A stretch of DNA of 64,000 nt from Trebonia sp963836195 (GTDB lineage: Bacteria; Actinomycetota; Actinomycetes; Streptosporangiales; Streptosporangiaceae), in NCBI GenBank assembly GCA_963836195.1, contig CAWIIX010000030.1, forward strand, positions 1 to 64,000, given 5' to 3'. Position numbers and translations under genes: made by a program. Positions within the stretch are counted from its first letter, which is position 1. Each line of letters opens with the position of its first letter. Below are positions 8,500-17,235 of the stretch, piece by piece. Below the pieces are notes generated by a model. It was not told the DNA's origin. It saw only the letters and a program-made list of their open reading frames with translations, and did not search any database.

Positions 8500-8720
8500 T
8501 GAAGGCCCGTGCCGCCGGGTCAGGCACCCAGACACTGCGCTGGACCGTGGTGCCGGTTCGCCTGGCATCCGGGCACGGTGACCATGGCGGAGCGGAGAAG
8601 CCACCGTCCGTTCCGCGAAGATCTAAATCTTTCTCCCGAACGGGCGGCGGTGACTCAGCTGCCGTCCTGCTTCCTGCGGTGGGGCCAGCGCACGATCTCG
8701 GAACCTGCTGTGATCCCGGC
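8500..8720 (-). pseudogene. Internally deleted copy of the 28.3-28.7 kb region
   Basis: The string GGCACCCAGACACTGCGCTGG at 8523 is the reverse complement of sequence in the pseudogene at 28451-29098 (protein GTGTQTLRWT). It runs straight on to codons resembling that protein's end (VVPVRLASG), so the middle has been deleted. The following non-coding part (CACCGTCCGTTCC, AGATCTAAATCTTTC, CCGAACGGGCGG, GTGACTCAGCTGCC) also matches, inverted, at 28310-28425. It is therefore a decayed duplicate of both the gene end and its downstream sequence, placed in opposite orientation. Confidence 0.6.
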
Positions 8721-8775
8721 GAGCGGCATCGGCACGCCGAGGCCGCTCGCGGCACGTGAACTCGAACTCGGAAAT

Positions 8776-9681
8776 TTAAGGTGTGAGGACGGTGATGAAG
8801 TCGCGGGTCCAGCCGGCGAGGTACTGACTGGCCGGGCGCAGCTGGCCGGGGCCGGCAGCCGACAGCGCGCCGCCCGCGGTGCGTGCGATGTCGAGCTGAA
8901 GGTTCCCGTTGATGTCCAGTTCCATTCCGATCCGCGCGCCGCTGCGAGCCAGCGCCTCGGCCAGGTCCTCGGGCGTGGCCGACGTGCTCGCCGCGTACAG
9001 CAGGTCCCCGGCGGGGTCCTGGCCGAGCGCACTGCGAGGGTCAAGCGCGACGTGGGAGTTCGTGCCGCCCCACCGCCACCACAGCGCCACCTGCGCGGTC
9101 GGCTGCCGGTTGAGCACCAGCGGCCACAGGTTCTGCCTGACGCTGTAGACGGCCTCGCCCCGGGCGGGCGCGCTGACCCCCCACACCGCGATCCGGGCCT
9201 GCCCGGACCGGTCGATGATCAGGCTGGCCAGGCCGAGGAGCAGCTTCTTGAACACGTGGCCTTCCTGCTCGTACCCGCCCGCGTGGGAGCGCATCAGGAA
9301 ACCGCCGTTGAAAGCCGCCACTAGCCGCCGGCGTTCCGCGGCACCCACCGCCGGCCCGGCCTGGACCAGGCGGCTGTAGGCCGAGGCTGGGTCCCAGCTG
9401 CCGTCGTGCAGGACGTACCGGACCGGGCCGCGGAAGATCGCCACGGTGACGACCGCTCCGTCAGCGGTCCGCACCCGGGTCAGGGTTGTGTGCGAGGCGA
9501 CCGGGCAGCTGACGGGCCTGGCGGCCGTCGACGCGGCTGTCGACGCAGCCGCGCACGTGGTTCGTGCCGGGCCTGGCGAGGCTGGTCCCGGCGGTGCCGC
9601 GGTCGTGCAGGCGGTCGCTGCCGGGACCAGCGCCAGGCAGCCGGCCACCAGGGCCACTAGGGCCGCCCTCACCTGAGCCAC
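8776..9681 (-). CDS. Exported phosphodiester glycosidase-domain (NAGPA-like) protein
   Basis: The 301-residue protein has an N-terminal hydrophobic signal segment (VRAALVALVAGCLALVPAATAC) and then the NAGPA-type phosphodiester glycosidase domain. Recognisable blocks are VAAFNGGFLM, SLIIDRSGQARIAVWG, VRQNLWPLVLN and the late GMELDINGNLQ. Relatives remove terminal sugars linked through phosphodiesters, or are uncharacterised exopolysaccharide-associated proteins. A related gene lies immediately downstream in coordinates (9787-10854) on the same strand. The substrate is not deducible. The start at 9681 gives a plausible signal peptide, possibly a lipoprotein. Confidence 0.78.
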   Translation of the reverse strand: MAQVRAALVALVAGCLALVPAATACTTAAPPGPASPGPARTTCAAASTAASTAARPVSCPVASHTTLTRVRTADGAVVTVAIFRGPVRYVLHDGSWDPASAYSRLVQAGPAVGAAERRRLVAAFNGGFLMRSHAGGYEQEGHVFKKLLLGLASLIIDRSGQARIAVWGVSAPARGEAVYSVRQNLWPLVLNRQPTAQVALWWRWGGTNSHVALDPRSALGQDPAGDLLYAASTSATPEDLAEALARSGARIGMELDINGNLQLDIARTAGGALSAAGPGQLRPASQYLAGWTRDFITVLTP

Positions 9682-9786
9682 GTCACAGGACCGTCTCGGA
9701 GTACTTGGTTCGTGTTATGTCCTTAGGATCTCCGGTGATCTTCTGCGTCAGGACGGACGCGCTTCTGGGCAGCGTAAGACCTGGCC

Positions 9787-10854
9787 TCAGCGGGTGGCTG
9801 GCCTCGGCCGGGCGGACATGGTGACGAAGTCGCGTGCGTAGCTGGGGTCGAAGAAGGCGGCCGGGCCGCGGGAGGTGCCAATGAGCCTGGCGCCGTTGGA
9901 CGGCGCGGCCAGGCCGTCCGTGGCCGCGGGCCTGAAGCTGGCGAACACCGGCCAGCTCGGGTTGATGTCAAGCTCCATCCCGCGCACCGCTCCTGCCTGC
10001 ACGAGGAGATCGGCGACCTGGGGCGGGTCGAGCTGCGGGCCGGCCACGTAGACCAGGGCGCCGTCCGCGGTGACGCCGAGGCCGGACCGCCACTGGTGGT
10101 CCGTGCCGTGCTGACCGTGCCCGCAGGGGCAGGTGCCGCCCCACACCCGCCAGGTGCGGGTGGACGCGCGGGCGCTAGGCCTTCCGTTGACGACCAGCGG
10201 GAACAGGTTCTGCCTGACGGCCGCGACGGACGGCGTCATGGCGACGTCGGTACCCCAGGCGCCGACCGTGACGGACCCGTTGTCGTAGATCACCAGCGAG
10301 GCGGCCCCGCGGACCAGCGGTACAACCGTCCGGCCCTCGGTGTAGTAGCCGCCGTGGGCGTCCGCCATCTTGAAGCCGCCGTTGAACGCCGCGACCAGGG
10401 AACTGGCCGCCGACCGGGTGACCGGCGCGGTGTACTTGTACGGTCCGCCGCCCGGTGACAGCGACCCCGAGTACAGCCGCGCCGACAGCAGCCTCGTATC
10501 CATCCAGGCGATACCGGCCCGCTCGGTGCCACCGGGCGGAACGAGCAGCGTCTGGTAGATCGCGGGCGTGCCATCGACGAGCCGCCCGGCCGGCTGCCAC
10601 ACTCCCTCGCCGGCGTACGGCGGCGCTCCGGCGAATGCGCTCCGGGTCGCCGGCCGGGGAAGCGCCAACGCCCCGTCACTGCCGGTGCGCGAAGCCACGC
10701 GGCCAGCGGTCGTGCCCGACGGCGTGACGACCGTCTGGCGCGCCTGAGGCTGCTTCGGCGCGGTGACCGCGCTGCAGGCGGCCAGCGCGGTCACTCCCGA
10801 CAGCAGCACGACGAGCGGCAGAAGCCTGCCAGTGCGGTTACTCTTCCAGGTCAC
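9787..10854 (-). CDS. Lipoprotein with phosphodiester glycosidase domain
   Basis: I place the start at GTG 10854 (protein begins VTWKSNRTGRLLPLVVLLSG), giving 355 residues with a clear lipobox LAAC. The longer open frame upstream (to 11223) reads arginine/proline-rich and overlaps a VIT remnant, so it is rejected. The domain shows VAAFNGGFKMAD, GGYYTEGRTV, SLVIYDNGSVTVGAWG, VRQNLFPLVVNG and GMELDINPSW, in step with the paralogue at 8776-9681. A Cys-Gly-His insertion (GGTCPCGHGQHG) occurs where the paralogue has none. The two genes probably arose by tandem duplication. Confidence 0.8.
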   Translation of the reverse strand: MTWKSNRTGRLLPLVVLLSGVTALAACSAVTAPKQPQARQTVVTPSGTTAGRVASRTGSDGALALPRPATRSAFAGAPPYAGEGVWQPAGRLVDGTPAIYQTLLVPPGGTERAGIAWMDTRLLSARLYSGSLSPGGGPYKYTAPVTRSAASSLVAAFNGGFKMADAHGGYYTEGRTVVPLVRGAASLVIYDNGSVTVGAWGTDVAMTPSVAAVRQNLFPLVVNGRPSARASTRTWRVWGGTCPCGHGQHGTDHQWRSGLGVTADGALVYVAGPQLDPPQVADLLVQAGAVRGMELDINPSWPVFASFRPAATDGLAAPSNGARLIGTSRGPAAFFDPSYARDFVTMSARPRPATR

Positions 10855-10943
10855 GGCCTCACGGTAGGGGGACAAGCGCTGGCTGGGGCATTCAAAGCAT
10901 CTGAAAATGGTCTGGACGGGTGCCGAACCCGGCCGGGTTAGCG

Positions 10944-11330
10944 CTAGCTGATAGCGGTGCCGAACAGGTGCCCGATGCCGTAGGCGAAGGCCAGGCCAAG
11001 CGCGCCGCCGATGACGACCCGCAGCACCGCGCGGCGGATGCCGCTGCCGCCCAGGCGGGCGCTGAGGGCACCCGCCTGGTCCAGCGCGATCAGGACGGCG
11101 GCGAACGTACCCGGCAGCCGCGCCGCGGCCGGGGCAGCAAGATGGCCAGCAGCGGCAGCAGGGCACCGGAGGTGAACGACAGCGCCGATGCGGCGGCGGC
11201 CTGGACCGGGCTGGGGATGCCATCCGGGTCGATGTGCAGCTCGGCTCGAGGTGCGCGGCCAGGGCGCCCTGGACGGTGAGCTCGGCGGCGACGGTGCGGG
11301 CGGTCGCCGCGGACAGAGTGGGTCCCGGCC
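10944..11330 (-). pseudogene. VIT1/CCC1-family (iron/manganese transporter) remnant
   Basis: Only the C-terminal half survives, broken by at least two frameshifts. Readable pieces are RTVAAELTVQGALAAHLE, then ELHIDPDGIPSPVQAAAASA, SFTSGALLPLLAILLP, and finally RRAVLRVVIGGALGLAFAYG before IGHLFGTAIS and a stop at 10944. These are characteristic of VIT/CCC1 vacuolar iron transporter homologues. A second VIT remnant lies at 29210-29450. The gene cannot make a full transporter. Confidence 0.72.
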
Positions 11331-11458
11331 GTATTCAGAGGAAGTTCATTTGGCTGCATGCGGATCTAGCGCAGATGCAGAAATACACCATGCGCTCTTC
11401 ATGGGCGCGCCAGAGTTGCGCCCCGTAACTTGCAGGAAACCTGAAAGGCGGGTGCGCT

Positions 11459-12298
11459 GTGTCGCTGGCGCGGATATGGGACGGGCGCGTTGCGGGCTGG
11501 CATGAGCACGTCACGTCGACGATCGGACTCGACCGGCTGCTGGCCATCGCGGCTACTGGGGCGGCCGATGCCTGCGTGGATTTGGGTGCGGGCACCGGGT
11601 TGGTGGCGCTCGCGCTCGCGCCGCTCGCGGGTTCGGTGCCCGCGGTCGATATCTCGCCGGTCATGGCTGAGTCCCTGGCCGCGCGGGCCGCGCAGGCAGG
11701 ACTGGGCAACGTCGCGACCGGGGTGGCGGACCTGCGGGCCTTCCAGCTGCCGGCGGCGAGCGTCGACCTGGTCGTGTCCAGTTACACGCTGCACCACCTG
11801 CGGGACGAGGACAAGCGGACGCTGGCCGCCGAGGCGGTGCGGTGGCTGCGCCCTGGGGGCCGCATCGTGGTCGCGGACATGATGTTCGGCCGCGGCGCGA
11901 CCCGGCGCGACCGGCGGATACTCCGGGAGAAGGTGACGGCGTTCGCTGTCCGGGGGCCAGCCGGCTGGTGGCGGATCGCCAAGAACCTCACCCGGTACGG
12001 ATTCGGCGTGGGTCACGAGCACCCGGCCACGCCGCAATTCTGGCAGCTGGCACTGCGCGAGGCTGGCTTCACCGACGTGCGCTTCGAGCCGCCGGGCCCC
12101 GCCCCGCCTTTTCCAGAGGAGGAACCAGAAATGGCGCTGCGCCAGCTCTCCCGGCTCATACGCCGCCTGGCTCACCGGGTCCAGCGGCAGGGATTCCGGC
12201 CGCTGCGCCGGGGTCCTGTAATCGCTGCCTGGGACGTTCGTCCCTATGCTGCAGGCGCGCATGGGAGTGTTCTTGTGCGCTGGGGGTGGGCATGGTGA
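11459..12298 (+). CDS. Class I SAM-dependent methyltransferase
   Basis: The 279-residue protein begins at GTG 11459. Motif I is VDLGAGTGLVALAL (about residue 40), followed by the acidic motif II region (VPAVDISPVMAE), the post-motif VVSSYTLHHL and the WLRPGGRIVVADM strand. This is a Rossmann-fold methyltransferase of the UbiE/phospholipid type. It is first in a four-gene operon: its stop overlaps the start of the esterase by 7 nt. Given the membrane-lipid genes downstream, a lipid or envelope substrate is possible but not shown. Confidence 0.85.
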   Translation: MSLARIWDGRVAGWHEHVTSTIGLDRLLAIAATGAADACVDLGAGTGLVALALAPLAGSVPAVDISPVMAESLAARAAQAGLGNVATGVADLRAFQLPAASVDLVVSSYTLHHLRDEDKRTLAAEAVRWLRPGGRIVVADMMFGRGATRRDRRILREKVTAFAVRGPAGWWRIAKNLTRYGFGVGHEHPATPQFWQLALREAGFTDVRFEPPGPAPPFPEEEPEMALRQLSRLIRRLAHRVQRQGFRPLRRGPVIAAWDVRPYAAGAHGSVLVRWGWAW

Positions 12299-13317
12299 CA
12301 GATGAGGTGACGCCTGGGCGGGCAGTGCCGACAACCCCGGCGGTCCGGCCGGCCCTCCGGCGGCGAGTTGCGGTGACCGTGGTCGTGGTTGTCTTTGCTG
12401 TCCTGACGGCGGCGGGGTTTATCGGAACGGCCCGTTACGTTTCCTCGTTCGTGCTCTACCGCGGGTTCCCGCCGCCGAGTGCGCCGGCGAGCGTGGTTGT
12501 CAGCGGGCCGGGAGGCAGCAGGCAAGTGCCGGTGGTCCTGCCCAGCGTGCAGACCCTCGTGGTGCCTAGCGCGGCTCTCGGCGGCTTTCCTGACCAGGTA
12601 TCCGTGGTGCTCCCGCCCGGGTATGGTAGCCATCCCGGGCAGCGGTATCCGGTCCTGTACCTCCTGCACGGGACTCCCGGGCAGCCGGCTCAGTACCTGA
12701 ACGTCGGCCAGGTGGTCACCACCGAGGCGACGCTGGTGGCGGCGGGGCGGATGAAGCCCGTGATCTTGGTCATGCCGACCGGCGGCCGGTCGGTGCTGGC
12801 CGACACGGAATGGGCTAACGGGATTAGCAAGGCAAACGCGTGGGAGACCTTTGTCGCCCGGGATCTTGTCGGCGCGATCGATGCCCGCTACCGCACGATA
12901 GCCAGCGCGAGCGGCCGCGGTATCGCGGGCTTGTCGGAGGGCGGCTACGGAGCGCTCAACATAGGACTGCACCATCCGGGCGAGTTCGGCCTGCTGGAAA
13001 GCTGGTCGGGCTACGAGATGGCGGACAACATACCCGCCATCTTCGGCCATGGCCCGGGCCTCCTGGCCTACAACAGCCCCGCGCGGACGATAGCGTCCGT
13101 GGCCGGCCAGGTGCGGGCCCGCCGCACCTACCTCTGGTTCTACTGCGGAACCCGAGACCCGCTTGCGTCGCAGGACCGCGCCTTTGCCGCCGCGCTCACC
13201 AGGCTGGGTATCGCGCACCGGTTCTTCGAGGTTCCCGGCGCACACAACTGGGCGTTGTGGCGGGGGCAGATGCCCCAGTCGCTGATCATCGCGTCGGAGC
13301 ACCTAAGTCATGGGTAG
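12292..13317 (+). CDS. Membrane-anchored esterase D-type alpha/beta hydrolase
   Basis: I choose ATG 12292 (MVTDEVTPGR). The protein has 341 residues with one N-terminal membrane segment (about 27-50), then an esterase fold: YPVLYLLHGTPG, the nucleophile elbow GLSEGGYGALN (Ser), FYCGTRDPL and the late GAHNWALW (His). It is probably extracytoplasmic. It overlaps the methyltransferase by 7 nt and the MprF-like gene by 8 nt. Esterases next to MprF-type synthases are known to hydrolyse aminoacyl-phosphatidylglycerol in some bacteria (for example AhyD in Enterococcus), so this one may reverse lipid lysylation; that is inference. Confidence 0.83.
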   Translation: MVTDEVTPGRAVPTTPAVRPALRRRVAVTVVVVVFAVLTAAGFIGTARYVSSFVLYRGFPPPSAPASVVVSGPGGSRQVPVVLPSVQTLVVPSAALGGFPDQVSVVLPPGYGSHPGQRYPVLYLLHGTPGQPAQYLNVGQVVTTEATLVAAGRMKPVILVMPTGGRSVLADTEWANGISKANAWETFVARDLVGAIDARYRTIASASGRGIAGLSEGGYGALNIGLHHPGEFGLLESWSGYEMADNIPAIFGHGPGLLAYNSPARTIASVAGQVRARRTYLWFYCGTRDPLASQDRAFAAALTRLGIAHRFFEVPGAHNWALWRGQMPQSLIIASEHLSHG

Positions 13318-15514
13318 TTACCTGCGCGGCACCGCGGTCATCGCGGCCCGGGCGACCGCAGTGGTGCTGGCGATCGTGCTGGCGCCCCTGGCGGCGGCGG
13401 GCTGGCTTTACTGGGTGCGGGCCCGGGTGGTCGGCTGGCCGGGGCCGCGGGTAGCAGACGCGCTGCCGCTGGACGAGCTGCCCGGCCACGACAGCGTCCC
13501 GCTGATCGTCTGCGTCGCGGCCTTCGCCGCCAGCGGTTTGATGCTCGGGCTGGCGGCGCGGGCGGTGCGCCTGGACCGCCTGACCGCAGCCTGGGCCCTC
13601 GCGGCCGGGACCGGGATCTGGCTGCTCGCCATCAACGCGGTCAGCCTGTTCGTCGTCCGCCAGGTGCCTGCCGCGCAAGCGCTGCGCGCGGCGGCCGGCC
13701 TGCAGCCCGTCTACATCGCGGCAGCGCTGGCCGGCGCCGGAGGGGCGCTGCTCGGCAGGCGCGGGCACCGCGGCAGCGTAGCGCCGCGGCTGCTTGCCTG
13801 GCTGGTGGCCGCCGCCGGGGCCATCGACCTGGTGTCGGCCCTTTTCCCTGACCTCAGTTCGGCTCTCGGCTCGCTGGCGCGGTTCGCGCCTGGCGCGGCC
13901 GGGCCGGCCGCGCATACCCTGGTAGTCCCCGCAGGCGTCCTGCTGGTGCTGGCCTCCAGGGGCTTGCTCCGCCGGAACCGGCGTGCCTGGCGCCTTGCCG
14001 TCGCGCTGCTGAGCCTGTCGGTGCTGCTGCAGTTGCTCCGCGGCCCGGACTACGCCGGCGCGATCGTGGCGGGGCTCACGACGATGGCGCTGCTCGCCCG
14101 CCGCGATGATTTCGCCTATCACGGCGATCCGTCGGCCGAGCCGTCCGCTCTGCTGCGACTGTCGGGGATGCTGCTGGCCGCGCTGCTCTACGGTGTCACC
14201 GCCTTGACGATCTACCGGACGGCGTCCGGCCTGCCCTTCAGCCCGGCAGCCGCGCTGCTTGGCACCCTGCGGGCGATGGGCGGCCAGCTGCCGAGCGACG
14301 TGGACCTGCTGCCCACCGAATTCGCCGAGTGGTTCCCGCTCTCGGTCCTGTCCATCGTGGCTATCGGCGTCATCTGGGCGGCTGCCGTATGGATCCGCCC
14401 CTGGCGTCAGCGCATGTTCCGCGATACCGACCGCCACGGCCAGGCCACCGAGATCGTCCGCCGCTGGGGAGCCGACACGCTGGCACCGTTCGCGCTGCGC
14501 TCCGACAAGGAATGGTTCGTGACCGGCGGCACGCTCATCGCCTACCGGGTCGTCCGCGGCGTCGCGCTGATCAGCGGCGACCCGATCGGGCCACCCGGGG
14601 AGACGGAGCCTGCGCTCAGGGCCTTCCTCGCCCATGCCCGGGAGCACGGCTGGCGGGTAGCCGTCCTCGGCGCCGCTGGCCAGTCCCTCGGGATCTACCA
14701 GGACCTGGGACTGCGCCCGCTGTACCACGGTGACGAGGCGGTCATCGATGTCCAGGAGTTCTCGCTGGAGGGCCGCCGCATGCGCACCGCCCGCCAGGCC
14801 ACTCACCGGCTCGAGCGGACCGGGTATCAGGCGGAGGTGCTCATGGCGGGGGACGTGCCGACCGCGCTGCACGCGGAGCTGGTCACGGTGGACCGGGCCT
14901 GGCTGCGGGACGGGGCCAGGAAGGGCTTCGCCATGGAGCTCGACGGCCTGTTCCGGCTTGGCGGCAGCGACGCGGCGTTCGTCATCGGCCGGGACCCGAA
15001 CGGCGGGATGGCCGGGTTCTTGCATCTCGTGGTGTGTCCCGCCAGCCGCTCCCTGTCGCTGTCCACGATGCCGCGACTGCGGGACACGCCCAACGGGTTC
15101 ACCGCCTGGCTCATCACCGAGACGGCGTCCTGGGCCCGCGATCACGGGTACGCCCACCTGTCGCTGAACTTCTCTCCCTTCGCCGGCCTGCTCGGTCCCG
15201 AGACCGGGCTGCAGTCCGCGCAGCGCCTGCAGCGGCGGGTCCTGCTGCGGCTGAAGAACGTCATGGACCTGCAGCTGGACAACCTGCTCCGGTTCAACGG
15301 CCAGTTCGCGCCCGCCTGGATTCCTCGCTACGTCATCGTCCAGGCCTGGGCCGACCTGCCCAGGGTAGCCGTGGCGGCGATGGCCGCCGAGGGCTACCTG
15401 CCGTACGCCGCGCTGATCCGCGGGCGAGGCTGGGCGCCGGCCTCCGAGCACGAAGACCGCCCCGAGCCCGACGCGCGGCAAGCAGCAGCCGCGGCACCCC
15501 AGAAGAACCCATGA
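13310..15514 (+). CDS. MprF-like phosphatidylglycerol lysyltransferase (DUF2156)
   Basis: The 734-residue protein has an N-terminal polytopic half (about 10-360, many hydrophobic helices) and a cytosolic C-terminal LPG-synthase domain (DUF2156, about 375-715). Domain landmarks include EIVRRWGADTLAPFALR, ALISGDPIGPP, the LGLRPLYHGDEAVID strand, MAGFLHLVVCP and LSLNFSPFAGLL. Such enzymes transfer lysine from lysyl-tRNA to phosphatidylglycerol and flip the product, giving resistance to cationic peptides. This chromosome carries no lysyl-tRNA synthetase fusion here. It is third in the operon, with short overlaps on both sides. Confidence 0.87.
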   Translation: MGSYLRGTAVIAARATAVVLAIVLAPLAAAGWLYWVRARVVGWPGPRVADALPLDELPGHDSVPLIVCVAAFAASGLMLGLAARAVRLDRLTAAWALAAGTGIWLLAINAVSLFVVRQVPAAQALRAAAGLQPVYIAAALAGAGGALLGRRGHRGSVAPRLLAWLVAAAGAIDLVSALFPDLSSALGSLARFAPGAAGPAAHTLVVPAGVLLVLASRGLLRRNRRAWRLAVALLSLSVLLQLLRGPDYAGAIVAGLTTMALLARRDDFAYHGDPSAEPSALLRLSGMLLAALLYGVTALTIYRTASGLPFSPAAALLGTLRAMGGQLPSDVDLLPTEFAEWFPLSVLSIVAIGVIWAAAVWIRPWRQRMFRDTDRHGQATEIVRRWGADTLAPFALRSDKEWFVTGGTLIAYRVVRGVALISGDPIGPPGETEPALRAFLAHAREHGWRVAVLGAAGQSLGIYQDLGLRPLYHGDEAVIDVQEFSLEGRRMRTARQATHRLERTGYQAEVLMAGDVPTALHAELVTVDRAWLRDGARKGFAMELDGLFRLGGSDAAFVIGRDPNGGMAGFLHLVVCPASRSLSLSTMPRLRDTPNGFTAWLITETASWARDHGYAHLSLNFSPFAGLLGPETGLQSAQRLQRRVLLRLKNVMDLQLDNLLRFNGQFAPAWIPRYVIVQAWADLPRVAVAAMAAEGYLPYAALIRGRGWAPASEHEDRPEPDARQAAAAAPQKNP

Positions 15515-16347
15515 CCCTGACAGCGGGCCTGCTCCTGGCGCTGCTGTCGGCTGCCGCCCTGAACTACGGCTTCTACCTCCAGCACAAGATGTCGGGCACC
15601 CTCCCCGCCCTGACGCTGCGGCATCCCCTGTCGTCCCTGTCCCTCCTGTTCACCAACTGGAAGTGGCTGGCCGGATTCGCCACCGGGCTCGGCGGGTGGG
15701 CGCTGTACATCGCCGCGCTGGGCCTCGCGCCGCTCGCCCTCGTGCAGGCCACCTCGGCTGGCGGCGTGGGACTCCTCGCGCTGCTCGTCCAGCGCGGCGG
15801 CGGCAGCCTGACCAGGCCCGAGCGCGTGGCGGTGGCCCTGTCGGTCGGCGGCCTCGCCCTGCTCGGCCTGTCCCTGACGGCCGGCGCCAGCCGGGCGCCG
15901 GCGCCCGGCTGGACCGCCCCCCTGAGCTGGACGCTCGGCTCTGCCGTCCTTGCCCTGGTCGCCGCCGTTCCCGGCCGGGCCCTGCTCAGGCCCGGCGCCG
16001 GCCTCGCGGTCGCGGCGGGACTGCTGTACGCGGCCGGCGACGTCGCGACCAAGGCAGCGGTTGGACGTGTCAGCCCGGTGCTCTTGTTCGCCGCCTTGGT
16101 CCCCGTCTGTCACGGCCTGGCGTTCGCGGCCCTGCAAATGGGCTTCCAGCGGGGGACCGCCATGGCTACGGCCGGAGTATCGGGCCTGCTCACCAACGTC
16201 CTGCCGATCCTCGCCGGCCTGACGATCTTCGCGGAGCCCATGCCCGGCGGTGCCGCGGGAATCCTCCGCGGTCTCGGCTTCGCCGGCGCGGTTCTCGGCG
16301 CGGCACTGCTGGCCGGGCGCGCGGGCGACGCTAGCCTCACGACCTGA
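15511..16347 (+). CDS. DMT-superfamily (NIPA/EamA-like) transporter
   Basis: The ATG at 15511 overlaps the preceding stop as ATGA, showing translational coupling. The 278-residue protein has about nine or ten membrane helices and little else. Helix-bearing segments include ALNYGFYLQHKM, WALYIAALGLAPLALVQAT, GLLYAAGDVATKAAV and the C-terminal GFAGAVLGAALLAG. This pattern fits DMT/EamA or NIPA-type permeases. As the last gene of the lysyl-phosphatidylglycerol operon, it could move a lipid precursor, amino acid or magnesium; nothing in the sequence decides. Confidence 0.78.
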   Translation: MTLTAGLLLALLSAAALNYGFYLQHKMSGTLPALTLRHPLSSLSLLFTNWKWLAGFATGLGGWALYIAALGLAPLALVQATSAGGVGLLALLVQRGGGSLTRPERVAVALSVGGLALLGLSLTAGASRAPAPGWTAPLSWTLGSAVLALVAAVPGRALLRPGAGLAVAAGLLYAAGDVATKAAVGRVSPVLLFAALVPVCHGLAFAALQMGFQRGTAMATAGVSGLLTNVLPILAGLTIFAEPMPGGAAGILRGLGFAGAVLGAALLAGRAGDASLTT

Positions 16348-16594
16348 AGCGCCGCGGGGCCTCGGTGCCCGTTGGCAATAGGACGCGGAGATCTTCGCAT
16401 GAGCCTTACGGCGTAGCCGACCGCGCCGGTCAGTCCCCTGGGGATCCACGGACATATGTGCGGACGGCTTGCAGGCAACTGACGCTGACACCAGGCTGCG
16501 AGGACGGTGTCCACCGGCCCGGGGTCTGCGACCCTTTGCCTGCGCACGGCAGGCTCCGGGCATGGCATCCTGTCCTCCTGAAGTTTCGGCTGCG

Positions 16595-17092
16595 TCAGCG
16601 GGAGGCGCCTGGCAGCCACAGGCTGACCACGGCACCGCCGCCCGGTCTGTTGCGTGCGGCCGCTGTTCCGCCGTGGGCGGCGGCGATCGCCGCGACGATG
16701 GCCAGTCCGAGGCCGGCTCCTCCGCTGTCGCGGGAGCGGCCGGTGTCGGGGCGCCGGAAGCGCTCGAACGCGTGCGGCAGGAAATCCGCCGGGAATCCTG
16801 GGCCGGCGTCACGGACCTCGATGGCGAGGTCGGGGCCGTCTTCCCTGGCGGCGGTCACGATGACCGATCCGGCGGGAGCGAAGCGCGGCGCGTTGCCGAG
16901 CAGGTTGTCGATGGCCTGGCGGATGCGGTCCGGGTCGACGCAGGCCCGGGCTCCGGCTGTCGGTGATCCGGGCGAGCCTTTCCGCTTCTTCCGCGGAGCC
17001 GCGCACGGCGGCGGCGAGTTCCCCGGGGCTGCGGCCCGGCCGCCCGGCCAGCTCGAGTTCCCCGCGCAGCACGGCGAGCGGGGAGCCCTCGG
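16595..17092 (-). pseudogene. Truncated sensor histidine kinase (copy of the 40.4-41.8 kb kinase)
   Basis: The piece reading VLRGELELAGRPGRS and ending RLARITD is joined, in another frame, to the ATPase domain from ARACVDPDRIRQAIDNLLGN through FERFRRPDTGRSRDSGGAG to the stop at 16595. About 50 residues present in the full kinase (after LARITD) are missing, as is everything N-terminal to the DHp helix. Residue identity with the kinase at 40409-41774 looks above 90%. It is thus a recent but broken duplicate. No response regulator partner is adjacent. Confidence 0.82.
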
Positions 17093-17235
17093 TAGCGGCC
17101 GGTCACCAGGATGGCAGTGCCCGCCCCCGCGCTCAGCACGCGAATGCCAGGAACAACGGACGCCCGCACCACGTAGTGCGGAAGCACCAGGATCCTCTTG
17201 ACGAGCCACGGCCAGCGGAACAACGGCTGGTCCAG

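Noticed and set aside
8144..8755. A 203-residue minus-strand frame containing GLEPRTRGLRV
   Set aside because: This string is the well-known artefact of translating the antisense of a tRNA 3' end. The frame spans an att scar and has no ribosome site.
9787..11223. 478-residue version of the phosphodiester glycosidase
   Set aside because: The first 123 codons are Arg/Pro-rich and overlap a VIT remnant. The lipoprotein signal begins at 10854.
13286..15481. A 731-residue minus-strand frame opposite the MprF-like gene
   Set aside because: It is a GC-codon shadow: Arg/Gly/His-rich, without domains, and fully antisense to a well-supported gene.
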